From NCBI GenBank assembly GCA_025774805.1, contig JALGZR010000025.1:1-64000 (forward strand): 64,000 nt of DNA, in the 5' to 3' direction. Below are positions 19,788 to 29,357 of the stretch, piece by piece. Below the pieces are notes generated by a model that was not told the DNA's origin, did no database searches, and saw nothing but the letters and a program-made list of their open reading frames with translations. Every line of letters starts with the position of its first letter. Within the stretch, counting starts at the first letter, position 1. The DNA is from a bacterium. Its GTDB lineage: Bacteria; ARS69. The position numbers were made by a program, and so were the translations under genes.

Positions 19788-20831
19788 ATGACCGTCACGA
19801 CATCGACACTGCTGCGACGGGGAGACCCGCTGGCCTCCTCGGAGCATCAACGCGACATCCTGGAGCGGGAGGACGGGCTGGCCCGCTTCGAGGAGAAGCT
19901 CCGCGAATCGAATCTCCATCCGATGAGCGCTACGGAGATCAAGGTGCTCCAGATCAACGTCGGTAAGCTCTGCAACCAGACGTGCCGGCACTGTCACGTC
20001 GACGCGGGTCCCGATCGGACGGAGGTCATGACTCGAAGGACGGCGGACGCGTGCCTGCGGGCCCTGGAAAGCTACTCGGTGGAGATCGTGGACATCACGG
20101 GGGGGGCCCCCGAGATCCACCCCGTGTTCCGACACCTCGTCACCGGGGCCCGAGGACTCGGCCGGCACGTGATCGACCGGTGCAATCTCACCGTGCTCAA
20201 TCTCCGGTCGCAGGAGGATCTGGTCGACTTTCTCGCGGAGCACCAAGTCGAGGTCGTCGCGAGTCTCCCGTACTACCGCGCGCGACAGACCGACGCGCAG
20301 CGGGGCAACGGCGTCTTCGACGCGTCGCTTCGAGCCCTCCGGAAGCTGAACCGGGCGGGCTACGGGAAGGGCACCGGGCGCCGGCTCTCCCTCGTCTACA
20401 ACCCCGTGGGCGCGTTTTTGCCTCCGAGCCAGGCGGCGATCCAGCGTGACTTCAAGACCGAGCTGAAGCGACGCCACGACGTCGACGTCGATTCGGTCTT
20501 CACGATCACGAACATGCCGATCAGCCGATTCCTCGAGTTTCTTCTCGCCAGCGGCAACTACGAGAGCTATCTCTGCAAGCTCATCGAGGCATACAACCCG
20601 ATGGCCGTGGAGGGGGCGATGTGCCGGTCGATGGTGTCCGTAGGATGGGACGGAACGCTGTACGACTGCGACTTCAATCAGATGCTCTCCCTTCCGGTCG
20701 AGGAGCGGGTCGGCCGGAACATCCGTGACGTGGACCTCGCCCGACACGAAGGGCGCCGCATCGTGACCGGTCGCCACTGCTTCGGCTGCGCGGCGGGAGC
20801 CGGATCGAGCTGCGGGGGCGAGACCGTTTGA
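19788..20831 (+). CDS. arsS: Arsenosugar biosynthesis radical SAM protein ArsS
   Basis: 'GKLCNQTCRHCHVDAGPDRTEVM' radical SAM Cx3Cx2C; 'VDITGGAPE'; C-term 'HCFGCAAGAGSSCGGETV'. Confidence 0.92.
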   Translation: MTVTTSTLLRRGDPLASSEHQRDILEREDGLARFEEKLRESNLHPMSATEIKVLQINVGKLCNQTCRHCHVDAGPDRTEVMTRRTADACLRALESYSVEIVDITGGAPEIHPVFRHLVTGARGLGRHVIDRCNLTVLNLRSQEDLVDFLAEHQVEVVASLPYYRARQTDAQRGNGVFDASLRALRKLNRAGYGKGTGRRLSLVYNPVGAFLPPSQAAIQRDFKTELKRRHDVDVDSVFTITNMPISRFLEFLLASGNYESYLCKLIEAYNPMAVEGAMCRSMVSVGWDGTLYDCDFNQMLSLPVEERVGRNIRDVDLARHEGRRIVTGRHCFGCAAGAGSSCGGETV

Positions 20832-21901
20832 TCCTCGTCGACGGGCACCTCGACATCGCGTTCAATGCGCTCTGCTTCGACCGCGACCCCCGGGTGTCGG
20901 CGCTCGAGACGCGCGCGCGGGAGGGGGATCGAGCGGAGGAGCCCCTGCGGGGCCGCTGCATGGTGGGGCTTCCCGAATTGCGCGGGGGACGGGTCGCCGT
21001 GGCCTTCGGGACGCTGTTTCTCGGGCCTCGCGACCGCTGGAGCGGTTCCGGAAACTCCGAGCGCGTCACGTACGCGAGCGCGGAGGAAGCGGAACGGGGC
21101 GCGCTCGCGCAGCTCGACTTCTACCGTGAGCTGACGAACGAGGAGGGAAGCGGCTTTCGTCTCGTGGAGAGCCGGTCCGACCTCGAGGCGGTACTCGAGG
21201 GCTGGGAGGACGGCGCGACGGGCGACGTCGGAATCGTGCCGCTCATGGAGGGGGCGGATCCGATCCGGGATCCCGCCGACGCTCCCGGGTGGTTCGATCG
21301 CGGGGTGCGGATCGTCGGACTTGCCTGGGGTCGGACGCGGTACGCCGGCGGCACGGGAGCCCCCGGTCCGCTGTCGGCGGGCGGTCGGAAGCTGGTGCCG
21401 GCGCTCGAGCGGGCCGGGCTGGGGCTCGACCTCTCCCACGCGAGCGAGGAATCCTTCCACGAGGCCCTCGATCTCTTCGACGGGCCGGCGATCGCCTCAC
21501 ACTCGAATCCGCGGAGAATCTGTCCCGGGGACCGCCAGATCTCCGGCGCCATGATCCGGAGGATCGCCGAGCGGGGAGGGGTCGTCGGCACCGCTCTCTG
21601 CAGCAGAATGCTCCGGAAGGGATGGCTCGAGGAGGGAAAGCCGGAAATTCCGCTGCGGCGCGTCGCGGAATCGGTCCACCACGTCGCGCAGGTGGCGGGG
21701 ACCCACCGGGCCGCCGGGGTGGGGAGCGACTTCGACGGTGGTTTCGGGGCGGAGGCGGCGCCCCGGGGACTCGACACGATCGCGGATCTCCCCCACCTGG
21801 CGGACGCGCTGAGCGATCTCGACTTCTCGGATGAGGCGATCGAGGACGTTCTCGGGAAGAACTGGCTGCGCTATCTCGAGGGACTTCTGCCCGCGGCGTA
21901 G
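20828..21901 (+). CDS. Membrane dipeptidase (M19 renal dipeptidase-like)
   Basis: 'LVDGHLDIAFNAL', 'GLGLDLSHASEESFHEALDL', 'ASHSNPRRICPGDRQIS', 'VGSDFDGGFG'; TTG start overlaps the arsS stop. Confidence 0.88.
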   Translation: MILVDGHLDIAFNALCFDRDPRVSALETRAREGDRAEEPLRGRCMVGLPELRGGRVAVAFGTLFLGPRDRWSGSGNSERVTYASAEEAERGALAQLDFYRELTNEEGSGFRLVESRSDLEAVLEGWEDGATGDVGIVPLMEGADPIRDPADAPGWFDRGVRIVGLAWGRTRYAGGTGAPGPLSAGGRKLVPALERAGLGLDLSHASEESFHEALDLFDGPAIASHSNPRRICPGDRQISGAMIRRIAERGGVVGTALCSRMLRKGWLEEGKPEIPLRRVAESVHHVAQVAGTHRAAGVGSDFDGGFGAEAAPRGLDTIADLPHLADALSDLDFSDEAIEDVLGKNWLRYLEGLLPAA

Positions 21902-21924
21902 CCCGCACGTCCCGCCAGGCCCGT
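21899..21924 (+). repeat. Copy K: possible highly diverged left-end copy of the dispersed repeat
   Basis: TAGCCCGCACGTCCCGCCAGGCCCG; TAG is the stop of the M19 dipeptidase. Confidence 0.25.
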
Positions 21925-21950
21925 TCCGAGACCGTGGCTCACCGCGCCCG

Positions 21951-22517
21951 TCACGCCCTCCCCTTCGACTCCCCCATCACCAGGGCCGCCCCGATGAGAT
22001 GGGCGATGCGCAGCGGCTCGGGCAGGCGCGCGCGTCCGATCGACGCCCGGAGAATCGCGTCGGCGTCCTCGTCGTCCGTGCCCGCCGACGCGAGCCAGAT
22101 CCCCTCACCCCACCGTCGGGCGGGCGGGAGGCGATCGAGGAGGGGAACCCGCTCGGGCACTCCGGCCGTCCGCAGGGCGTGCGCCAGAGCGTCCGGGCGG
22201 GGCTCGCGCCGGGTCACGGCGAGCACGGGGAATCCGAGTCGCGTGGTCAGGTCTTCGAGGTCCACGAGTCCGAGCCCGGCGATCGAGACGCCGCCCAGCA
22301 GGAGCGCCTGCAGGACCTCGCTCCAGCGAAGAGCCCCGATCCAGTCCGCGAGGAAGCCCGTGGCGCCGTCGCCGTCCACCGGGAACGTCCGGATCGTGAC
22401 GCCTTCGACCTGGGTCGTTCCCGCCATCACGACGCCGACGAGGGGGACCTCGCCGTCCTGTCCCTTCCGGAAGGGCGCATCGTCGATGCCGAGCACGTGC
22501 GGATGGCGGCGCCTCAC
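21951..22517 (-). CDS. DUF99 (endonuclease dU-like) family protein
   Basis: 'HVLGIDDAPFRKG...VPLVGVVMAGTTQVEGVTIRTFPVDGDGATGFLADWIG...ALLLGGVSIAGLGLVDLEDL'. Confidence 0.8.
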   Translation of the reverse strand: MRRRHPHVLGIDDAPFRKGQDGEVPLVGVVMAGTTQVEGVTIRTFPVDGDGATGFLADWIGALRWSEVLQALLLGGVSIAGLGLVDLEDLTTRLGFPVLAVTRREPRPDALAHALRTAGVPERVPLLDRLPPARRWGEGIWLASAGTDDEDADAILRASIGRARLPEPLRIAHLIGAALVMGESKGRA

Positions 22518-22586
22518 GGCATTTCTCCCCGTGTGGGTTGCCTCGTACGGCGGCCACCGCGAAGCGGACGCGTCACCGCCCGTCTC

Positions 22587-24326
22587 TCACGGCGCGGATT
22601 CGCGGGGGCGGACCTCGTCGTACGGGAGCACTCTGCACCGCGCGGCCCACTCTTCGTATGCGCCGGCCATCGCCCGCACGCGTTCCGGGTGCCGGTACGC
22701 GACGTCGAGCTGCTCGGTGCGGTCGGTCTCGAGGTCGTAGAGCTCCCAGCCCCCTCCGTCGGGACCGACCGCCTTCCACCGTCCCTCCCGGGCGGCGCGG
22801 TTCCCCTGGTGCTCCCAGAACAGGGTCTCCCTCTCTCGCGACTCTCCCCGGAAGACGGGGACGAGACTCTCTCCCTCGAGCGGGAGGACGCGCCGTCCTC
22901 CGAAGGTCTCGCCGAAGTCGATCCCGGCCAGTTCCAGACAGGTCGGCATCACGTCCATCACGTGGCCGGGACGGGACTCCCACTCCCCACTCCTCCGGAT
23001 TCCCTCCGGCCAATATGCGATGAGGGGCGTCGCGATTCCCCCTTCGTAGACCGAGCCCTTCGTCCCCCGAAACGGAGTGTTCGAGACGATCGCCCAGCCC
23101 TCGCCGTAGCTCGCCCAGGAATCGGCGGTGCCGGTCCGGGCTCCAGGTTCCCCCTCCGTGAATCCGAGCGCTCCCCCCTCCGCCGTGCCGCCGTTGTCCG
23201 AAAGGAAGAGAACGAGCGTGTTCCGCTCTCGACCGAGGTCCGTGATCTTCTCGAGAAGGCGGCCGATCTCGCGATCCATCGCCTCGACCTGGGCCGCGTA
23301 GACGGTCATGCGCAGCTCCATCTCCTCCCGGTTTGCGAGCTCCGCCCAGATCTCCCTCTGGCGCTCGCTCGAGCCGGGGGACCAGCGCGGATCGGCGATT
23401 CCGAGCCCGATCGCGCGGCGGTGTCGCTCCTCCCGGACCGCGGCCCATCCCTCCGCGTACCGCCCGCGGCAGCGGTCGATGTCCGCATCGCGGGCCTGGA
23501 GCGGCCAGTGCGGGGCGATGTGCGGCACGTAGAGGAAGAACGGCCGATCATCGTCGCGCATCGTCTCGAGGAGCTCGAGCGCGTGATCGGTGATGAGCTC
23601 GGTGATGTACCAGTTGTCCGGTGGATCGTAGGGCTCGGTGCCCATCACCAGCGTGCGGTTCTCTCGCGTCCGGAAGTAGAAGCCTCCGCCCTGGGGACAT
23701 CCGAAGAAGTCCTGGAAGCCGCGGTCCGTGGGCCAGAACGGACGGACCTTCCCCAGGTGCCACTTTCCGGACATCAGCGTGCGGTAGCCGGCGCTCGCCA
23801 GCGCCTCCGCGATCGTCACGCACCGATCGTTGAGACGACCACGGTAGCCGTCGAATCCGTCGTCCTGGGCCATGTTCCCGACCCCCGCCTGGTGGGGGTA
23901 GAGACCGGTGAGAAGGGACGCCCGGGTCGGCGGGCAGCGGGTCACGTTGTAGAAATCGGTGAACCGCAGCCCCCGCCGCGCCAGGTCGTCCAGCACCGGA
24001 GTGCGGATCTCGCCCCCGTAGCATCCCAGGTCGCTGAAGCCGAGGTCGTCGGCCAGGATGAGGAGGATGTTCGGGCGCGGATCCGACCCCGCCGTTCGGG
24101 GGGAAGCCGAGTCCCTCTCCGCCGTGCATCCGTTCGCGCCGGGCCCGAGAGGGAGAAGGGCGGCGGTGACGATCAGCGGCCGCGCGAAACCCCGGAAACC
24201 GGACAGCGGATCACCTCGCGGGAGTCGGGAAGCGGGGACCGGAAAGCGCCAGAATACCGCGGCCGAAAACAGAGGGGAAAGCGGGAAACCGGCTCGGGAA
24301 ACCCTTTCCCGGGAACGCGCATCCAA
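22587..24326 (-). CDS. Sulfatase (Cys-type, formylglycine-dependent)
   Basis: 'NILLILADDLGFSDLGCYGG', C-x-P-x-R motif 'CPPTRASLLTGLYPHQAG', 'GKWHLG'. Confidence 0.92.
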   Translation of the reverse strand: MDARSRERVSRAGFPLSPLFSAAVFWRFPVPASRLPRGDPLSGFRGFARPLIVTAALLPLGPGANGCTAERDSASPRTAGSDPRPNILLILADDLGFSDLGCYGGEIRTPVLDDLARRGLRFTDFYNVTRCPPTRASLLTGLYPHQAGVGNMAQDDGFDGYRGRLNDRCVTIAEALASAGYRTLMSGKWHLGKVRPFWPTDRGFQDFFGCPQGGGFYFRTRENRTLVMGTEPYDPPDNWYITELITDHALELLETMRDDDRPFFLYVPHIAPHWPLQARDADIDRCRGRYAEGWAAVREERHRRAIGLGIADPRWSPGSSERQREIWAELANREEMELRMTVYAAQVEAMDREIGRLLEKITDLGRERNTLVLFLSDNGGTAEGGALGFTEGEPGARTGTADSWASYGEGWAIVSNTPFRGTKGSVYEGGIATPLIAYWPEGIRRSGEWESRPGHVMDVMPTCLELAGIDFGETFGGRRVLPLEGESLVPVFRGESRERETLFWEHQGNRAAREGRWKAVGPDGGGWELYDLETDRTEQLDVAYRHPERVRAMAGAYEEWAARCRVLPYDEVRPRESAP

Positions 24327-24352
24327 CGAGAATCGAGGAGGGATTCCTCAAC

Positions 24353-24381
24353 CCCGCGACGAGCCTGGTGAGAGATGCAGG
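24353..24381 (+). repeat. Copy E: right-terminal fragment of the dispersed repeat
   Basis: CCCGCGACGAGCCTGGTGAGAGATGCAGG compared with GCCTCGCGACGAGCCTGGTGAGAAATGCAGG in the full copy at 56169-56349. Confidence 0.8.
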
Positions 24382-26711
24382 CGAAGGCCCGACTGATCGT
24401 CCTCGGAATGCACTGCGCGAGCTGTGTCCACAACGTCGAGCGGGCTCTGCGAGCCGTCGACGGCGTCACGTCGGCGAGCGTCGATCTCATGGGCGGGCGG
24501 GCGGAGGTCGAGTTCGACGACGCTCGCGGCGACGTGTCCCAACTGATCGAAGCGGTGAAGTCGGCCGGTTTCGAGGCCCGCGTGCATGAGCGCGCCGCCC
24601 CGGGCGCGGTCCCCGACGACGGGGCCGACTCCACGGCGCGACTCGGTCTCCGCTTCGCCTACTCGTTCGTCACCGCGTGGGCGGCGATGTTCCTCTCGAT
24701 GCCGCTGATGCACGCCACTCTCGGAGCCTCTCCGGCGGAGGGCGGGGCGCCGGCGTCCACCGGCCTCCCCGGCGCGTTCGGCTTCCTCACCGAGCCGATC
24801 CATCGTGGGACCGATCTGCTCTTTCCCGGACTCGCCTCCGTTCCCGCGCCGACGCTCCACTGGATCCTGTTCGCGATCACCGTCCCGATTCTCCTCTGGT
24901 CGGGGAGCCATTTCTACGTCCGCACCCTCCGGGGGATTCGACGTCGCGTCCTCGACATGGACACCCTCGTCGCCGTCGGAACGGGGACCGCCTTTCTCTG
25001 GTCCGCCGCCGTGACGATCACCCCGAGTCGGATCGCCGCCCTCGGGCTTCCGACGCACGTCTACTACGAGGCGATTCCATGGGTGATCTCACTCGTCACC
25101 CTCGGAAGACTCCTCGAGGAGCGGGCGAAACGGCGCGCGACCGAGGCCGTCCGGCGCCTGGCCGAGCGGGCGCCGCAGTCGGCCTGCGTGATCCGAAACG
25201 GCCGCGACGTGAGCGTGCGGGTCGAGAATGTGGTCGTCGGAGACGTGCTCCGGCTGCGAGCGGGGGAGCGGGTGCCGGTCGACGGAGAGGTGCTCACCGG
25301 AGACACGGCGATCGACGAATCGATGCTGACCGGAGAGTCGATGCCGGTGGAAAAGACTCTCGGTGATCGTGTTGCCGCGGGGACGGTCAACGGAACCGGG
25401 ACGATCACGTTTCGGACGACGGGCGTCGGTGAGGACACGGCGTTCGGGCGCATCCTCCGGCTGCTGGAGGACGCGATGGCCGCGAAGCCGCGCATCCAGC
25501 GCATCGCCGATCGGGTGGCCGCGGTGTTCGTTCCGACGGTGCTGGGGATCGCCCTCCTCTCGCTCCTCGCCTGGACCTTCCTCGGGCGGGGCTTCGCGTT
25601 CGGGCTCCACACCTTCGTCACGGTCCTGATCATCGCGTGTCCCTGCGCGATGGGTCTGGCGGTGCCCGCCGCGGTCGCCGTCGCCACCGGCCGGGCGGCC
25701 CGACTCGGCATCCTCATCCGCAACGGGGTCGTTCTCGAGACCGCGCACCGGGTCGATCGCGTCGTGCTCGACAAGACGGGCACGGTGACAGCGGGCATGC
25801 CGGCGGTGGAGTCCCTCGAGATCACGGCCGGGGCTCTTCCCGAGGAGGAGCTGCTACGGCTCGTCGCCTCCGTCGAGGTCGGATCGGATCATCCCCTCGC
25901 GGGAGCGATTCTCGAGTTCGCGCGCGATCGGGGAATCGAGCCGGAGGAGGCCGATCGCTCGGTGACGCGCCCGGGGCGCGGTGTCCTCGGCCGCGTGGCC
26001 GACCGGCCCGTCCACTGCGGAACCGCGATGTTCCTCGAAGAGCGGGGGATCGATCCGTCGCCTCTGGCGGAGTTCGCCTCCCGCCTCGAGGAGGACGGAG
26101 CGACGCCGGTTCTCGTCGCGGTCGACGAGCGGGCGGTCGCCGCGTTCGGCGTCCGCGATCCCGCAGTCCCCGGGGTCGAGCGCGTCCTCGCCGCGCTCCG
26201 GGATCTGGGACTGACGGTCGAGGTTCTCACCGGGGATCGGACCCGACCCGCCGCCGCGCTCGGGCGAAGGATCGGAGTCGATCGGATCGTGGCCGAGGCC
26301 CTTCCCGAAGACAAGGTCCACCACGTCGTCACGATGCGTGAAGCCGGGCACGTCGTCGCGATGGTGGGAGACGGAATCAACGACGCCCCCGCGCTCTCCG
26401 CGGCCGATCTGGGAATCGCGATGGGTGGAGGCACCGACGTCGCCCGGGAGGCGGCGGACATGATCCTCGTGGGCGGCCGACTCGAATCGCTGCCGTCCGC
26501 GATCCGCCTGTCGCGCCGCGCCATCCGGATCATTCGACAGAATCTCGCGTGGGCCTTCGGTTACAATGTGATCGGAATCCCCCTGGCGGCGGGCGTTCTC
26601 TACCCCTGGACCGGGTGGCTTCTCTCCCCGGTCTTCGCCAGCGCGGCGATGGCAATGAGCTCCGTCTCGGTCGTGACGAACTCCCTCCGGTTGAGGCGGT
26701 TCTCGGGCTAG
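24375..26711 (+). CDS. copA: Heavy-metal translocating P1B-type ATPase (Cu(+), CopA-like)
   Basis: HMA 'GMHCASCVHNVERAL', 'CPCAMGLAVPAAVAVATG', 'DKTGTVTAG', 'MVGDGINDAPALSAADLGIAMG'. Confidence 0.93.
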   Translation: MQAKARLIVLGMHCASCVHNVERALRAVDGVTSASVDLMGGRAEVEFDDARGDVSQLIEAVKSAGFEARVHERAAPGAVPDDGADSTARLGLRFAYSFVTAWAAMFLSMPLMHATLGASPAEGGAPASTGLPGAFGFLTEPIHRGTDLLFPGLASVPAPTLHWILFAITVPILLWSGSHFYVRTLRGIRRRVLDMDTLVAVGTGTAFLWSAAVTITPSRIAALGLPTHVYYEAIPWVISLVTLGRLLEERAKRRATEAVRRLAERAPQSACVIRNGRDVSVRVENVVVGDVLRLRAGERVPVDGEVLTGDTAIDESMLTGESMPVEKTLGDRVAAGTVNGTGTITFRTTGVGEDTAFGRILRLLEDAMAAKPRIQRIADRVAAVFVPTVLGIALLSLLAWTFLGRGFAFGLHTFVTVLIIACPCAMGLAVPAAVAVATGRAARLGILIRNGVVLETAHRVDRVVLDKTGTVTAGMPAVESLEITAGALPEEELLRLVASVEVGSDHPLAGAILEFARDRGIEPEEADRSVTRPGRGVLGRVADRPVHCGTAMFLEERGIDPSPLAEFASRLEEDGATPVLVAVDERAVAAFGVRDPAVPGVERVLAALRDLGLTVEVLTGDRTRPAAALGRRIGVDRIVAEALPEDKVHHVVTMREAGHVVAMVGDGINDAPALSAADLGIAMGGGTDVAREAADMILVGGRLESLPSAIRLSRRAIRIIRQNLAWAFGYNVIGIPLAAGVLYPWTGWLLSPVFASAAMAMSSVSVVTNSLRLRRFSG

Positions 26712-26752
26712 CCTGCATTCCTCACCGGCCTCTGCTGCGGCAGGAGCTCGGG
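26708..26752 (+). repeat. Copy F: left-terminal fragment of the dispersed repeat
   Basis: CTAGCCTGCATTCCTCACCGGCCTCTGCTGCGGCAGGAGCTC; its TAG is the copA stop codon. Confidence 0.8.
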
Positions 26753-26929
26753 ATCGTGGGCCGGGGACGTCATCGGAGGCGGCCACCGGAGGCCGCGGCG
26801 GGAGGCCGGAGGCAGCCGCCGGAAGCCCGCTCGCCCCGGACCCGTCCCGAGGCCCGGCCGGCCCTCGCGCGCCGCGATCCGGCCCGCCCCCCTTCCCCGC
26901 GCGGGATCGATGGGGCTATCGTGAGGGGG

Positions 26930-26983
26930 CTGGCCTGCGTCTCGCGCCGGGTCCGTCGCGGACCTCTGCCGCAGGAGAGGCGG
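26930..26983 (+). repeat. Copy G: diverged left-end copy of the dispersed repeat
   Basis: CTGGCCTGCGTCTCGCGCCGGGTCCGTCGCGGACCTCTGCCGCAGGAGAGG resembles the family left end. Confidence 0.45.
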
Positions 26984-27027
26984 GGGAGACGCGGCGGCCA
27001 GGACGCCCGCCGAGGAGAGCGACCCGC

Positions 27028-28182
27028 ATGTCCGGTTCCCCCGCTCCGACACCGAACCTCTCGGTCCGATCCCCCCTCGGGCGTCGCCTGGTTCCCGTGA
27101 TCGTCGGTTGGACGCTGGTCTGGCTCTTCTTCTCCCAGCGCCTGTACTACGCGTACCAGATGTCGGAGCACCCGATCACCTGGGGGCAGGCGCTGACGTG
27201 GTCGTTTCTCGACTGGTCCCTCTGGGCGGCACTGAGCCCTCTCATCTTCCGGTGGTCGCGGCGCTGGGGACTCGTGCGGGCCAACCGGGTGCGCAACTTT
27301 CTCCGTCACTTCGGTCTCAGCGTCCTGTTGGCCACGCTGCACACGCTCGTCTACGGAACCGCCGTCTGGATCGCGAAACCTGTTCCCCAGGAGAACCTCT
27401 CGATACCCACGTTCGCCAAGCTCCTCCTGATGGGGAAGTTCCACATCGGGGTGATCACGTACTGGGTGCTCGTCCTCCTGCGCTACTCCCTGGACTACTA
27501 CCGCCGGTACCGGAGGGAAGAGCTGCGCGTCTCCCGCATCGAGACGCAGCTCGCGCAGGCCGAGCTCCAGGCCCTTCGCATGCAGGTCCATCCCCACTTC
27601 CTTTTCAACACGTTGAACGCGATCTCGGCGCTCATGCACCGCGACGTCGAGGCGGCCGAGCGAATGCTGGCCCGCCTGAGCGACTTCCTCCGGCTCACCC
27701 TCGAGACGAACGGTCTGCAGGAGGTCTCGCTCCGGCAGGAGCTCGACTTCCTCCGGCGCTACCTGGAGATCGAGCAGACCCGCTTTGCCGACCGGCTGCG
27801 GGTGGAGATGAACATCGATCCGGGCACCCTCGATGCGCGGGTGCCGAACCTCATCCTCCAACCGCTGGTGGAGAACGCGATCCGACACGGGATCGCCCCG
27901 TCGTCCTCGGCGGGGACGGTCGCGATCGCCGCGCACCGGGAGAACGGAACGCTCCGCCTCGAGGTGCGCGACGACGGGCCCGGACTGCCGGAGGGGAGCC
28001 CGGTTCCGCACCGGGAGGGAGTGGGTCTCTCCAACACGCGGGCGCGACTGCATCAGCTCTACGGAAACGCGAGCCGTCTCGACTTGACGAATGCGCGATC
28101 CGGGGGATTGATCGTGAGCGTGGACATTCCGTTTCGGAGCGCTGCGTCCGGGACGGACGCCGGGGAAGGTCGAGGAGCATGA
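27028..28182 (+). CDS. LytS-type sensor histidine kinase
   Basis: N-terminal TM segments, 'LRMQVHPHFLFNTLNAISALMHRD', 'LVENAIRHG', 'GVGLSNTRARL'. Confidence 0.9.
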   Translation: MSGSPAPTPNLSVRSPLGRRLVPVIVGWTLVWLFFSQRLYYAYQMSEHPITWGQALTWSFLDWSLWAALSPLIFRWSRRWGLVRANRVRNFLRHFGLSVLLATLHTLVYGTAVWIAKPVPQENLSIPTFAKLLLMGKFHIGVITYWVLVLLRYSLDYYRRYRREELRVSRIETQLAQAELQALRMQVHPHFLFNTLNAISALMHRDVEAAERMLARLSDFLRLTLETNGLQEVSLRQELDFLRRYLEIEQTRFADRLRVEMNIDPGTLDARVPNLILQPLVENAIRHGIAPSSSAGTVAIAAHRENGTLRLEVRDDGPGLPEGSPVPHREGVGLSNTRARLHQLYGNASRLDLTNARSGGLIVSVDIPFRSAASGTDAGEGRGA

Positions 28183-28933
28183 ATTCCCTTCGGGTCCTGA
28201 TCGTCGACGACGAGCCGCTGGCCCGGGAACGGATCCGTGATCTGCTCTCCTCCCGACCGGAGATCGAGATCGTCGGGGAGTGCTCGAACGGAAAGGAGGC
28301 GGTGACCGCCCTCCGACGCGACCGGCCCGATCTCGTCTTTCTCGACGTCCAGATGCCGGATCTCGACGGATTCGGCGTGCTGGAGGAGATCGATCCCGAC
28401 ACGATGCCGGCGGTGATCTTCGTGACCGCCTACGACGAATACGCCGTCCGGGCGTTCGAGGTGCACGCTTCGATCGGGACCGGTTCCGGGCCGCTCTCGA
28501 CCGCGCGAGAAGCCAGCTGGATCGGGAGGACCGTGACCCCGATCGTCGGGATCTCGATCAGCGGATTCTCTCCCTGCTCGAGGACCTGCAGCGGCGCAAA
28601 GAAAGGCTCGGCCGCATCGTCGTGAAGTCGGGGGGTCGGGTTTCCTTTCTGCGGACGCAGGACGTGGACTGGATCGAGGCCGCCGGCAACTATGTAGAAA
28701 TCCACGTCGGCAAGGAGTCCCATCTGCTGCGGGAGACGATGAACAACCTCGAGAGCCGGCTCGACCCGAATCGGTTCTTGAGGATCCACCGCCGGATCAT
28801 CGTGAACCTCGAGCGGATCAAGCGGCTCGAGGGGATCTCCCACGGCGAATACGTCGTCGTACTGAAGGACGGAACCCGTCTCAGCTCGAGTCGCGGTTTC
28901 CGCGAGGGGCTCCAAAAGCTGCTGGAGACCTGA
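28179..28933 (+). pseudogene. LytTR response regulator with internal deletion/frameshift at the end of the receiver domain
   Basis: ATG 28179 'MNSLRVLIVDDEPLARERIRDLL...VIFVTAYDEYAVRAFEVHA' then frame changes to 'FDRDRFRAALDRARSQ...IVVKSGGRVSFLRTQDVDWIEAAGNYVEIHVG...FLRIHRRIIVNLERIKRL'. Confidence 0.82.
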
Positions 28934-29122
28934 TCTCTCGTCGGGTTCCCGCCCTCCCGTCTCTCCTGGGCGATGGCGCCCTCCGCTGCTATGCTCCGTC
29001 CGCCGGACGACGACACACCGGTCTCGCTCCGTCCCGTGAAACGGATGGACTCGATTTCGATGACACGTGCGAGTGGGGTTTGCTTCCGATCGCGCATCCT
29101 CGCCCAGAGAGAGGAGAGCGAA

Positions 29123-29308
29123 ATGTCGATGACCTCGAAGATCCTCATCGGACTGGCCGGTCTGGCGTTCCTGTTGGCGGTGTTCTCGGCCAAGTTCTGG
29201 CCGGTTCTCAACGTTCCGGCCGAAGGCTACTCGCGCGCGGCCAACAACCTGGCCCTGATTGCCATCGCACTGACCGTCTGTTCAAATCCGGGATCGAAGG
29301 GAAGCTGA
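29123..29308 (+). CDS. Small single-TM hypothetical protein, 61 aa
   Basis: SD-like GAGGAGAG upstream of ATG; 'MSMTSKILIGLAGLAFLLAVFSAKFWPVLNVPAEGYSRAANNLALIAIALTV'. Confidence 0.5.
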   Translation: MSMTSKILIGLAGLAFLLAVFSAKFWPVLNVPAEGYSRAANNLALIAIALTVCSNPGSKGS

Positions 29309-29349
29309 CGCATCTCTCATCAGGCGGGGCGACCCGCTGCCGCAGAGGA
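29306..29349 (+). repeat. Copy H: diverged left-end copy of the dispersed repeat
   Basis: TGACGCATCTCTCATCAGGCGGGGCGACCCGCTGCCGCAG. Confidence 0.35.
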
Positions 29350-29357
29350 CCCGATCC

